NCBI GenBank assembly: GCA_028278405.1
Contig: JANQEK010000006.1
Coordinates: 62,001-126,000, forward strand
DNA: 64,000 nucleotides
Source: Nitrospinaceae bacterium
GTDB taxonomy: Bacteria; Nitrospinota; Nitrospinia; Nitrospinales; Nitrospinaceae
Direction of reading: 5' to 3'
A model generated the notes under the pieces. That model was given only the letters and a program-made list of their open reading frames with translations, ran no database searches and was not told where the DNA came from. Positions 55,595 to 64,000 of the stretch are shown here, one piece after another (position 1 is the stretch's first letter; each line of letters opens with the position of its first letter). Position numbers and translations under genes: made by a program.

Positions 55595-56359
55595 ATGCAG
55601 CCACAATTTCTATCTCCACAACAACTTCATGACTTTGATCGTGACGGGTATCTTTTGATTCAAAATGCATTTGAATCAAAAGAGATCGACCAGATCGTCT
55701 CCTGGGTGAATGAGGTCCAAGGCTATCCGGAAGTCCCCGGAAAGCATATGATGTACTTTGAAAAAAGTTTGTTGGATGGTGGGAAACGAATACTTCAACG
55801 TATGGAAAATGTATATGAGTATCATCAAGGTTTGAATCGCCTGTTTGACAGCAATCCGGTAAAGGGAGTGGTCTCGGATTTATTCCGTGAGCCGGCGGTT
55901 TTGTTTAAAGACAAGATCAATTTTAAACTACCCGGCGGCGGGGGATTCGACTGGCACCAGGACCAGCAGGCCGGATGGTGGGTTTATGCCAAAATTTTTG
56001 TCACCGCGCTGATTTGCATCGATCAAGTCACTCCCGACAACGGTCCTCTCGAAGTTTCAGCAGGACATCACAAACAGGGTCTGATCGGTAAAGAATGGGA
56101 GCCGTTGAATGATGACAATATGAAGGGGATGAAGTTTGAAGCGATTATGCTGAAGCCGGGAGACATGGTGTTCTTCGACTCGTTTGTTCCCCACGGGTCA
56201 GGACCCAATATGACGGATCAATCCCGGCGGGTTCTTTATATCACTTACAATAAACTGTCTGAAGGCGACCACCGGAAGCAGTACTACGCAGACAAGCGAA
56301 AAAGTTTTCCTCCCGATTGCGAACGCGACCCGAAAAAAGAATACAAGTTTCGGGTTTAG
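55595..56359 (+). CDS. Phytanoyl-CoA dioxygenase (PhyH) family protein
   Basis: Fe(II)/2-oxoglutarate-dependent oxygenase of 254 residues. The iron ligands are the His-x-Asp of FDWHQDQQAGWW and a distal His in FDSFVPHGSGPNMTDQSRRVLYI, whose arginine probably binds 2-oxoglutarate. PDNGPLEVSAGHHKQG is a family block. The substrate is unknown. It is convergent with aguA. Confidence 0.88.
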   Translation: MQPQFLSPQQLHDFDRDGYLLIQNAFESKEIDQIVSWVNEVQGYPEVPGKHMMYFEKSLLDGGKRILQRMENVYEYHQGLNRLFDSNPVKGVVSDLFREPAVLFKDKINFKLPGGGGFDWHQDQQAGWWVYAKIFVTALICIDQVTPDNGPLEVSAGHHKQGLIGKEWEPLNDDNMKGMKFEAIMLKPGDMVFFDSFVPHGSGPNMTDQSRRVLYITYNKLSEGDHRKQYYADKRKSFPPDCERDPKKEYKFRV

Positions 56360-56368
56360 AGTTTTGTT

Positions 56369-57418
56369 CTATGGTTGTTGTTGTGTGGCGCAATGGATGG
56401 CCCCCAACCCCCAAACGAACGCTTCGCAGGGTATTCCCACAATTTCTCGATCAGGGAAGCATTCTCGTAGGATGTCTGTAGCCGTTGCATCGTTGGAATG
56501 ATTGTAAGTAGGCAGCAGCACCACTTGATTGCCAATATAAAAATTGGCATAACTGGCGGGAAGACGTCCTTCATCGCCGGTAATTCGTCCGGGCATGGGA
56601 AGTTTGATCACGTTCAACGGGTTACCATCGACATCCCGGAAAGACTTCAGGATTTTCAAATTTGCCTGCAGGCAGGCGTGGTTGGGATCCGTGGTATCTT
56701 CTTCCCATGCGCAAAGCACCGTGTTGGGATTGACAAAGCGGACTAGGTTGTCGATGTGCCCGTCGGTGTCGTCTCCCTCAATATTGCCCTGGCACCAAAT
56801 GATTTCCCGAACACCCAGGAAGCGTTTCAAGTAGGTTTCCATTTCGTTTTTTGAGAGGCCGTCGTTCCGGTTAGGGTTCAGTAGGCACTGCTCCGTGGTG
56901 ATGCACAGACCCTGACCGTTTACCTCAATAGCTCCACCTTCCAGTACGATCCATGGCTCAAAGCTGACGATACCCAGATAGTCTGTGATGACTTCGCCTG
57001 CTTGATCATCAAGAGTCCACTCGTATTTTTTACCCCAGGAATCAAATTGCCAGAGATTGGCTGCGACCTCTCGTTTGCCGGGAGACGTTTCTCGAACTAA
57101 AAAATTGGGACCGTAATCACGAATCCAAGAATCATTAGTTGATATGTTATGAATCTTTATATTTTGAGATATTGGACTATTATTCTTAATTAAATTTCTT
57201 AATTGGGTAAGGTTGGAACGCGGGTTTGCCAGAAGGTTGATACTTTCCCCCGGCGCCAATGCCTCAATCATTTGGATATAAACAGACTCAATAGTCGCCA
57301 GATCCTGTCCCGGCCAGGTTTCCGGGTTATGAGGCCAGGTCAGCCAAGTGGCGGAGTGGGGTTCCCATTCGGCGGGCATGCGGAAACCCAAGTCTGCAGG
57401 ATAGGGATTAGGATTCAT
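56369..57418 (-). CDS. aguA: Agmatine deiminase
   Basis: Converts agmatine to N-carbamoylputrescine. The 349 residues of the guanidino-modifying fold have FRMPAEWEPHSATWLTWPHN, WIRDYGPNFLV, LEGGAIEVNGQGLCITTEQCLLNPNRN, GDDTDGHIDNLVRFV and the catalytic cysteine in GLGAIHCATQQQP near the C-terminus. It overlaps the end of aguB by 11 bases, so both steps to putrescine are coupled. Confidence 0.95.
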   Translation of the reverse strand: MNPNPYPADLGFRMPAEWEPHSATWLTWPHNPETWPGQDLATIESVYIQMIEALAPGESINLLANPRSNLTQLRNLIKNNSPISQNIKIHNISTNDSWIRDYGPNFLVRETSPGKREVAANLWQFDSWGKKYEWTLDDQAGEVITDYLGIVSFEPWIVLEGGAIEVNGQGLCITTEQCLLNPNRNDGLSKNEMETYLKRFLGVREIIWCQGNIEGDDTDGHIDNLVRFVNPNTVLCAWEEDTTDPNHACLQANLKILKSFRDVDGNPLNVIKLPMPGRITGDEGRLPASYANFYIGNQVVLLPTYNHSNDATATDILRECFPDREIVGIPCEAFVWGLGAIHCATQQQP

Positions 57419-58304
57419 TCGGGTCGATGAACAGGCGAGTCAGGTTGTCATAGGAGTCGACCCGGCGATCGCGCAGGAACGGCCAGCCCTGCCGGGTTTC
57501 CTCGATCAGATTGAGGTCGCAGTCGGTAGTCAATACTTCAGGTTTGTCTGAAGAACCCTCAACGAGGACTTCACCAAATGGATCGGACACGAAAGATTTC
57601 CCCCAGAAATTCAGTTGATCTTCTTGTCCCACGCGATTGACCACAACGGTAAAAACACCGTTGGCAATGCTGTGGGCTTTTTGGATGGTTTGCCAGGCCT
57701 GTGCCTGTTTTTCAGCAACGGATTCGTCAAAAGCCTGATAGCCGATCGCTGTGGGATAAAACAGAATTTGAGCGCCGGACAAAGCGGTCAGGCGGGCGGC
57801 TTCCGGAAACCACTGATCCCAACAGATCAAGACACCTATTTTTCCAAAGCGCGTTGAAATGGTTTGAAACCCAGTATCTCCCGGCGTGAAATAAAACTTT
57901 TCATAAAAACCGGGATCGTCGGGGATGTGCATTTTACGGTAACGTCCGGCAATCGAGCCGTCGGCATCGAGAACCACGGCGGTATTGTGATAAATACCTG
58001 TAGATCGTTTTTCGAATAGAGGAATAATGAGAACCACTCCCAATTCGGAGGCAACTTTTGACATCACCTGGGTGGAGGGGCCGGGTATTTCTTCCGCTTG
58101 ATTGAAATGAGCGTGGTCCTCCGTTTGGCAGAAATAGGGTGTTCGAAAAAGTTCCTGCAGGCAAATGATCTGCGCTCCCTGAGCGGCGGCCTTGCGGATT
58201 CCCTGTTCGGCGGCTTTCATGTTTGTCGCCGTGTCTTTTTCGCACCTCATTTGAACGAGGCCGATTCGAACAATTTCCTTGTGGGTGTTAGAACTCATGG
58301 CCAA
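57408..58304 (-). CDS. aguB: N-carbamoylputrescine amidohydrolase
   Basis: Nitrilase-family enzyme of 298 residues that hydrolyses N-carbamoylputrescine to putrescine, CO2 and ammonia. The catalytic Glu-Lys-Cys triad is visible: CLQELFRTPYF, GRYRKMHIPDD and GVLICWDQWFPEAARL. The gene is upstream of and overlapping aguA. ATG 58304 or, six bases on, ATG 58298 can be the start. Confidence 0.95.
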   Translation of the reverse strand: MAMSSNTHKEIVRIGLVQMRCEKDTATNMKAAEQGIRKAAAQGAQIICLQELFRTPYFCQTEDHAHFNQAEEIPGPSTQVMSKVASELGVVLIIPLFEKRSTGIYHNTAVVLDADGSIAGRYRKMHIPDDPGFYEKFYFTPGDTGFQTISTRFGKIGVLICWDQWFPEAARLTALSGAQILFYPTAIGYQAFDESVAEKQAQAWQTIQKAHSIANGVFTVVVNRVGQEDQLNFWGKSFVSDPFGEVLVEGSSDKPEVLTTDCDLNLIEETRQGWPFLRDRRVDSYDNLTRLFIDPNES

Positions 58305-58403
58305 AAAAATATGAAATGCCGGGGTGGAATTGGATTGGGAGTATAGAGGAACTTCTTTCGGACGGCAACGGATTTTCCCCGGGGAATCTCATGAATCGGG
58401 ATT

Positions 58404-58901
58404 ATGCCAATACGAGTTCTATGTTATAATTCAATAAGTTATGATGACTTTAAACCTTTGGGAATTGCATCGAACGGGTATAATGGTGTAGAAATCAAAG
58501 TTTCACTCCATCAGAATCAGACGACCATGTGGGTTAAACAAGCTTTTCGTGATTATTACAAACCTAAGCTCCGACGGGAGTTGAAGCGCGATCCGACACA
58601 GGAGGAGTGCGACCAAAGGTTTGAGGAAATTTATAAAAAGCTCCGCCTGACCCTTTTGGCGGGAGTTTATGAGGGGGTTTCTCTTTATTTTTATGAAATT
58701 GCCCAATTTTCATTGGACGAGTTCAATACCTTCCGTGACCGGACTGAAGATTACCTTGTGGAGCGGTTCGGCGGCGGTAATTTCAAGCTGAACTTCTATG
58801 AGGGCGATTCCTTCGTGGTCACTGTTAATTTCAAGCCTGAGGGAGAACCCAAGTGGCATCATCTGTTGCCGGAGAAAGCCAAACCCTTTGTGAATCCCTG
58901 A
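58404..58901 (+). CDS. Hypothetical protein, 165 aa, upstream of mfd
   Basis: I do not recognise the family. It is a soluble alpha/beta protein. The basic helix DYYKPKLRRELKRDPTQEECDQRFEEIYKKL and strands GGNFKLNFYEGDSFVVTVNF are the main features. It ends at 58901, where its TGA overlaps the mfd ATG (TGATG), indicating coupling. The start at 58404 has no strong ribosome site. Confidence 0.72.
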   Translation: MPIRVLCYNSISYDDFKPLGIASNGYNGVEIKVSLHQNQTTMWVKQAFRDYYKPKLRRELKRDPTQEECDQRFEEIYKKLRLTLLAGVYEGVSLYFYEIAQFSLDEFNTFRDRTEDYLVERFGGGNFKLNFYEGDSFVVTVNFKPEGEPKWHHLLPEKAKPFVNP

Positions 58902-61900
58902 TGAATTCTCCTACCTCTCCGACCTTGCCCCGGGACGATATTGAATCGGATCAATGGAACGGGTTGTTGGGTTCGTTCAAGACACTAGAACATTCGCTTA
59001 GTGTTGAAGGACTCTCCGGCGCTTCCAAAGCGTATTTGTTGGCCCAGGCCTGGAAACATTCCAAGCGTCCCCAGATAGTGATCACGTCGGATCAAGTCAG
59101 TGGCGAAACCTGGCTTTCTGATTTGCGTTATTTTCTCCATCATGAAAAAGTTCGGGTGTCTCCTCAATTTTTTCCCACCTGGGAATTGTTGCCGTATGAA
59201 CCGCTGTCTCCTTTCAGTGAAGTTTCGGGTGAACGACTGGCAACTTTAAATGCGTTGCTGGAGCATCAATGCCCGATCCTGGTAGTGCCTGTGGAAGCTG
59301 CCCTGCAGTATTTGATTCCCCGATCTTCGCTTCGCAATCTGACTTACGATGTTCAAAAAGGACAAACGCTTGATCGGGAAGTTTTTGAAATGTGCCTTGC
59401 GGACAACGGTTACACCCGCTCCCATTTGGTGGAAGAACGCGGACAGTTCAGTTCCAGAGGTGATATTCTGGATGTCTTCCAGTCGCATCAATCTCATCCG
59501 ATTCGTATTGAATTTTTTGGGGACGAGGTTGAATCCATCCGCAAGTTTGAAGTCAGTTCGCAGGTATCCATAGAAGATTGCGATCAGGTGAAAATTCTCC
59601 CGATCCGCGAGTTGTGTCTGACCGAGAAAAGTCTGCATGATGGTATAGACAAAATTCTTCAATACGGTCATGAGCATGAGGTCAATTCATCTCGTTTCCA
59701 TGAACTGGTGGAAAAACTCCGAAATCTAAAAAGTTTTTCCGGAATGGAAATGCTGGCGCCTTTCTTTTTTGAAAAAACGGAAAGTCTCTTCGACTACCTT
59801 CCTGACAATACCTTGATCATTCTGGATGATCTGGAGTTGATAAAAGAAAAATGCGAGCACTTTGAAGAGTTGGTTCAAGATGAATACCACAGATGTATGG
59901 ATCGAGGCGATGTGGCCGCGGTGCCTGACCGCCTGTATTTTTCCGCCCAGTCCTTTGTGAAAGAAATCCAACACCGGCCTCACGTGATCCTGAACACCTT
60001 GGGGATTTCGGGTGATGGGGAAAGCTCAAAGCGCTTCCAAGTTAAACCGATTCCTTCTTTTCAGGGCAAGTTTGATTTGTTTGCGCATCATGCTGAGGAA
60101 TGGATCGATAAGGGTTATGACGTTTCAGTTGCCGCGCCGACCAAGGGGCATGTTCGTCGCATGAACGAGCTTTTGGTCGACAAAGAATTGAACCTTCTCG
60201 TGGAGCTCGGTTTTATCAGTCAGGGATTTCAGTTTCCCGGCAAGAACACCATTTTTGTTGCCGAGCATGAGATATTCGGCAGAACGCACAAGCACCGCCA
60301 TCGCCGTAAGTCACGCTCGTCCGTTTTCCAGCGCGGTTTCAAGGATCTGAAGGAAGGTGATTTGCTTGTGCATGTGGATTACGGCATCGGTCAATACAGC
60401 CGGACCAAGGAATTGACGACAGGCATCGGAGGAGGCGAATTTCTGGAAATTTTTTATGCGGATGACCAGAAACTTTATATTCCGATGGATGGTTTGGCTG
60501 CCATTCAAAAATATATGGGGAGCGGTGAAGAAAACCCTCCTTTGAGTCAACTGGGCGGCACCCAATGGAAACGCCAAAAGAAAAAAATCAAGGACTCCCT
60601 GAAAGAGTTGGCGGGTGAACTATTAAAAGTTTATGCGTCGCGGGAGATGGCCAAGGGGCATGTGTATTCCAATAATTCGGTGCTCATGCAGGATTTCGCC
60701 GATTCGTTTGAATATGTCGAGACCGAAGATCAGTTGAAGGCCATTGAAGATGTCATGGAGGATATGGAACGGGAGAAACCCATGGACCGTTTGATTTGTG
60801 GTGACGTGGGTTATGGCAAAACCGAGGTGGCCATGCGGGCGGCTTTCAGTGCTGTGTTGGATAAAAAGCAGGTCGCTGTACTGGTGCCGACCACCATACT
60901 GGCACAACAGCATTGGATCACTTTTCAAGAGCGGTTTCATATGCACCCGGTGCAGGTGGATATGGTCAGCCGGTTCCGCACCCCTCGCCAGCAAAAGGAA
61001 ACACTGCAGCGGTTAAAAGAAGGGAAGGTGGATATTCTTGTTGGGACTCACCGCCTGTTGTCCAAAGATGTGCAGTTCGCTGATCTCGGTCTGGTGATTA
61101 TTGATGAGGAGCAGCGGTTTGGCGTTAAACACAAAGAGCGGCTGAAGGAATTGAGAACTTCAGTGGATGTGCTTACTCTGAGTGCCACTCCCATTCCCCG
61201 AACACTGCATTTTTCATTGATGGGAGTTCGGGACTTGAGTGTCATTGAAACCCCGCCCAGTGACCGTTTATCGATCAAAACGTATGTCCGTAAATTTGAT
61301 GAAGAAATTATTCGTGAAGCTATTCTCCGGGAAAAGGATCGCGGAGGCCAGGTGTATTTCGTACATAACAAGGTTCAAAGCATTCATTCCATTGCCGCCT
61401 TACTCAGGAAAATTGTTCCTGAGGTTTCCCTGGGGATCGCGCATGGCCAGCTTCAAGAGCGAATGCTGGAAAAGGTAATGAAACAATTCATTGAAAAGGA
61501 AATTGATCTTTTATTGTGCACCTCCATCATTGAGTCAGGCTTGGACATTCCTTCCGCCAACACTATCATTATTAACCAGGCCGATCAGTTCGGTCTGGCG
61601 CAACTGTATCAGCTGAGGGGAAGGGTGGGGCGTTATAAACATCAGGCCTATGCCTATCTTTTGATTCCGGGGGCGCTGGCCATCAGTGAAGATGCCCGCA
61701 AGCGTTTATCAGCCATCGAAGAAATGAGTGACTTGGGGGCTGGTTTCGAACTGGCTGCTCGAGACATGGAAATTCGCGGCACTGGAAATATGCTGGGTCA
61801 CAATCAATCGGGGCATATTTCCGCCATCGGATTCGATTTGTATTGTAAAATGATGGAGGAAACGATTCGGGAAATGAAGGGGCAAAAAGTCGAGTCTAAA

Positions 61901-62344
61901 ATCGAGCCCGAAATCAATCTGGAAATTAAAGGTTATATACCCAAAGATTACGTTTCTGATTTGAATCAAAGACTAGAGATTTATCGTCGACTGCAACTTT
62001 TGGATGCGTTTGAGGAGTTGGAGTCTCTCAAGGTTGAGTTGACAGACCGCTATGGGCAATTTCCGGAAGAGGTTGAAAAACTGCTGGTTTTGCTGGAGAT
62101 TAAATTATATTGCCAAAAACTTGATATAATAAAAATCCAGTTAAGACAGAACGAGATTACCCTGACCCTTGATTCCTCCACCCGGTTATCCACTCACAAA
62201 TTTATGGAAATTCTGGACTCGAGAATGCGATTGATTTCAGAGTATCAGCTTGTTTTGAAGTCGAAAAGCAAAGGCTGGAAAGAGGATGCTGGGCTGGTAG
62301 GGGACTATTTGAAGAAACTTATGAATTGCTTGGATGAAGACTAG
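58901..62344 (+). CDS. mfd: Transcription-repair coupling factor
   Basis: Removes stalled RNA polymerase and recruits UvrA. I start it at ATG 58901, which overlaps the previous stop. The length of about 1147 residues fits Mfd. The N-terminal UvrB-like module includes SPFSEVSGERLATLNAL and RGDILDVF. The RNA polymerase-interacting region is GDLLVHVDYGIGQYSRTKEL. Helicase motifs are GDVGYGKTEVAMRAAF, VIIDEEQRFGVKHKERLK, TLSATPIPRTLHFS and QLRGRVGRYKHQAYAYLL. The TRCF C-terminal domain follows (EINLEIKGYIPKDYV). Confidence 0.97.
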   Translation: MNSPTSPTLPRDDIESDQWNGLLGSFKTLEHSLSVEGLSGASKAYLLAQAWKHSKRPQIVITSDQVSGETWLSDLRYFLHHEKVRVSPQFFPTWELLPYEPLSPFSEVSGERLATLNALLEHQCPILVVPVEAALQYLIPRSSLRNLTYDVQKGQTLDREVFEMCLADNGYTRSHLVEERGQFSSRGDILDVFQSHQSHPIRIEFFGDEVESIRKFEVSSQVSIEDCDQVKILPIRELCLTEKSLHDGIDKILQYGHEHEVNSSRFHELVEKLRNLKSFSGMEMLAPFFFEKTESLFDYLPDNTLIILDDLELIKEKCEHFEELVQDEYHRCMDRGDVAAVPDRLYFSAQSFVKEIQHRPHVILNTLGISGDGESSKRFQVKPIPSFQGKFDLFAHHAEEWIDKGYDVSVAAPTKGHVRRMNELLVDKELNLLVELGFISQGFQFPGKNTIFVAEHEIFGRTHKHRHRRKSRSSVFQRGFKDLKEGDLLVHVDYGIGQYSRTKELTTGIGGGEFLEIFYADDQKLYIPMDGLAAIQKYMGSGEENPPLSQLGGTQWKRQKKKIKDSLKELAGELLKVYASREMAKGHVYSNNSVLMQDFADSFEYVETEDQLKAIEDVMEDMEREKPMDRLICGDVGYGKTEVAMRAAFSAVLDKKQVAVLVPTTILAQQHWITFQERFHMHPVQVDMVSRFRTPRQQKETLQRLKEGKVDILVGTHRLLSKDVQFADLGLVIIDEEQRFGVKHKERLKELRTSVDVLTLSATPIPRTLHFSLMGVRDLSVIETPPSDRLSIKTYVRKFDEEIIREAILREKDRGGQVYFVHNKVQSIHSIAALLRKIVPEVSLGIAHGQLQERMLEKVMKQFIEKEIDLLLCTSIIESGLDIPSANTIIINQADQFGLAQLYQLRGRVGRYKHQAYAYLLIPGALAISEDARKRLSAIEEMSDLGAGFELAARDMEIRGTGNMLGHNQSGHISAIGFDLYCKMMEETIREMKGQKVESKIEPEINLEIKGYIPKDYVSDLNQRLEIYRRLQLLDAFEELESLKVELTDRYGQFPEEVEKLLVLLEIKLYCQKLDIIKIQLRQNEITLTLDSSTRLSTHKFMEILDSRMRLISEYQLVLKSKSKGWKEDAGLVGDYLKKLMNCLDED

Positions 62345-62348
62345 ACTT

Positions 62349-63320
62349 ATGAAAAAGAAGATCATTATATCTATCCTTGAATTTTGCATGATCGGTTTTG
62401 TTTTTCAGCTATTGATCGGATGTGGGTCCAGTGAAATCGAAGAGGGAAAAGACGGAACCGACGAAGTGGCGATCGTGAACAAGGAAATAATTACTCGCGA
62501 AGATTTTAAGAACGAACTGAAATGGACGAAAAGAAAGTACAGGGTTGAGAAGAATGATACTCTGGATCACAGTCAGAGTTTTTGGATGAAGAGAAATGTC
62601 CTTAATGAATTGATTCAGGAAAGTCTGTTGCGTCAGGAAGCTATCCGGCAGGGTGTCAAGGTGTCTTCCGGGGAATTTGAGAAGTATCTGGATAAATCGA
62701 AGGAGGGCTATAAAGAAAATACATTTCAACGGGCTCTGGATATCGAGGAGATTTCCAGATCGCAATGGGAAGATAAACTAAAAACTCATTTATTGATCAG
62801 AAAATTGATCGAAGAGGTGATCAACCGAAAAATTGAAATAGATGAAAAAGAAATGCTGGATTACTTCAAGCAGCATATGGAGGAATTTCAAAAAGGTGAG
62901 CAGGTCCGCACTCTACATATAATGGTTGAAACCGAGGATGAAGCAAGAAGAATTTCGAAGCTGATCCGCAAGGGAAAATCGTTTTCGGAATTGGCCAAGC
63001 AGCATTCAATCAGTCCGGAGGGCAAAACCGGTGGGGATATGGGGTATTATGAGGCCGGTCAAATGCCCAAGTGGTTCGACGATGTTTTTAAGCTCAAAGT
63101 TAATAAAGTAAGTGATATCATACGGACCCCTTTCGGTGTTCATATTTTCAAGGTGGTGGACAAGAAACCGGAAAGAAAAATGAGCTTTGAGGAATCCAAA
63201 AAGCAAATTCACGCCAGGTTGTTGCATGAGGCCCAGGAACAGGCTTTTCATAAATGGGTGGAAGAAATAAAAAATAAATCTGAAATCATCATAAAATATG
63301 AAGTTCTGGAAGAAATTTAA
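62349..63320 (+). CDS. Lipoprotein parvulin-type peptidyl-prolyl isomerase
   Basis: Periplasmic, probably membrane-anchored chaperone of about 323 residues. ATG 62349 gives MKKKIIISILEFCMIGFVF and the lipobox LLIGC. A SurA-like N-terminal helical region (about 50-180) is followed by one parvulin domain (about 190-290: VRTLHIMVETEDEARRISKLI, GGDMGYYEAGQMPKWFDD, IIRTPFGVHIFKVVDKK). It helps outer-membrane or exported proteins to fold. It overlaps the next gene by 23 bases. Confidence 0.88.
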   Translation: MKKKIIISILEFCMIGFVFQLLIGCGSSEIEEGKDGTDEVAIVNKEIITREDFKNELKWTKRKYRVEKNDTLDHSQSFWMKRNVLNELIQESLLRQEAIRQGVKVSSGEFEKYLDKSKEGYKENTFQRALDIEEISRSQWEDKLKTHLLIRKLIEEVINRKIEIDEKEMLDYFKQHMEEFQKGEQVRTLHIMVETEDEARRISKLIRKGKSFSELAKQHSISPEGKTGGDMGYYEAGQMPKWFDDVFKLKVNKVSDIIRTPFGVHIFKVVDKKPERKMSFEESKKQIHARLLHEAQEQAFHKWVEEIKNKSEIIIKYEVLEEI

Positions 63321-64000
63321 TCTTAGGCTTTGCTACGGCGGTTTGATTTTGGCGTGGGTTGTTTTCCCCATAAGTGCGGGAATGGCCAAAACTTTTGATC
63401 GTATAATTGCCAAAGTAAATGAAAAAATCATAACTCAGAGCGAATTGGAGGAAAGGTCCGTTGTGAAAATGATGGGCCTCCGGAAAATGGGCGTGCAACC
63501 CATGCCTTCCAAGGAAAAAATTATGTACGAAGAGTTGGAACGCATGATTGAAGAGAGGCTTTTAGTGGACGTAGGAACAAAGCTTGGTTTGAAAGTGGAT
63601 GAAGACAATATAACTAAAGCTATCGACGACATCAAAAAAAATAACGGTCTAAGCGACGGTGATTTAGAGAAGATGCTGGAGATGGAGGGGAAGACTCTTG
63701 AAGAGTATAGAACCAAAGTTCGTAATCAGATACTTGCAAGTCGGGTAATTGGATTTGAAGTTCGTAAGGGAATCACTGCAGATAAAGAGGAGGTTGAAGA
63801 TTATTATAATCAGCATTTAAAAGATTACTGGATTTCAGAAAAGCTTCAGTTGAGACACATATTGTTTTTAATAGATGATACTCTTTTGGAGGAAGACAAA
63901 CGATTAAAAAGACGAAAAGCCCGCCAGGCGTTGCGGAAAATTCGATCGGGTGCGGATTTCATTGCCATAGCTAAGGAATATTCTGAAGACCTTTCCGCTA
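63298..64000 (+). CDS. surA: SurA-like periplasmic chaperone/isomerase, N-terminal part (cut by window end)
   Basis: ATG 63298 opens a frame reaching the window end (234 codons seen). A signal peptide (LCYGGLILAWVVFPISAGMA) is followed by the SurA N-terminal block FDRIIAKVNEKIITQSELEER, and by ELERMIEERLLVDVGTKLGL. The parvulin domain has begun (YWISEKLQLRHILFLI). It is the second SurA/PpiC-type gene in a row after mfd. Confidence 0.87.
   Translation, partial: MKFWKKFNLRLCYGGLILAWVVFPISAGMAKTFDRIIAKVNEKIITQSELEERSVVKMMGLRKMGVQPMPSKEKIMYEELERMIEERLLVDVGTKLGLKVDEDNITKAIDDIKKNNGLSDGDLEKMLEMEGKTLEEYRTKVRNQILASRVIGFEVRKGITADKEEVEDYYNQHLKDYWISEKLQLRHILFLIDDTLLEEDKRLKRRKARQALRKIRSGADFIAIAKEYSEDLSA

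Noticed and set aside
1-64000. tRNA, rRNA, CRISPR, transposon ends, prophage or genomic-island signs
   Set aside because: None found by reading. Gene content, coding density and codon use look uniform and core-like across the window.

Overview
The window reads as a chromosomal segment of a Gram-negative (diderm) bacterium at roughly 47-48% GC. Lipid A/LPS genes (lptC, lptA, lptB, msbA, a LapA-like protein), periplasmic SurA-type chaperones, a sigma-54 system and flagellar rod genes place it among diderms. A SmbP-like metal-binding protein and a universal-stress protein fused to PCP_red domains make a Nitrospinota-like nitrifier my best guess. That is inference from gene content, not a phylogenetic result. 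Gene density is high. I see no rRNA, tRNA, CRISPR array, insertion sequence or prophage.

Layout. 1-12038 is one long minus-strand block: glgP, an unknown gene, nnr, tsaE, lptC-lptA-lptB, rpoN, hpf, ptsN, ptsI and the start of metK. It combines LPS transport, sigma-54 and the PTS-Ntr arm. 12136-15983 holds a eukaryotic-type UDP-glucose pyrophosphorylase, a VTT membrane protein, an exported unknown protein behind an elaborate promoter region, and uppP. 16312-21267 is a plus-strand amino-acid operon (alaC, hom, thrC) followed by trxB. 21283-29604 is a minus-strand run: an AddA/AddB-type helicase-nuclease pair, moaE-moaD-moaC, a membrane protein and a VOC protein. 29692-35761 carries an esterase, a ceramidase-like membrane protein, an LplT-PlsC-AAS three-part fusion and an EamA permease. 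35888-40180 holds an M16 protease and a class II aldolase.

40703-46626 contains the most unusual protein of the window (two Usp domains, a zinc ribbon and three PCP_red domains), msbA, and an oleA-oleB pair without adjacent oleC/oleD. 46700-52516 holds ahcY with a structured upstream region, a spoVG homologue, and a large GAF/AAA+ sigma-54 activator facing a two-gene flgB-fliE operon. That operon has a textbook sigma-54/IHF promoter and its own terminator but no flgC. 52690-58304 contains a SmbP-like protein, an exported rhodanese, a coiled-coil membrane protein, a LapA-like protein, a PhyH dioxygenase and the agmatine-to-putrescine pair aguA/aguB. 58404-64000 holds an unknown gene, mfd, and two parvulin/SurA-type chaperones, the last one cut by the window end.

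Connections: rpoN (3390-4841), the sigma-54 activator (48512-51340) and the sigma-54 promoter upstream of flgB form a complete regulatory chain within the window. metK and ahcY are two steps of the methyl cycle. lptABC, msbA, uppP and the lysophospholipid recycling fusion all serve envelope biogenesis.
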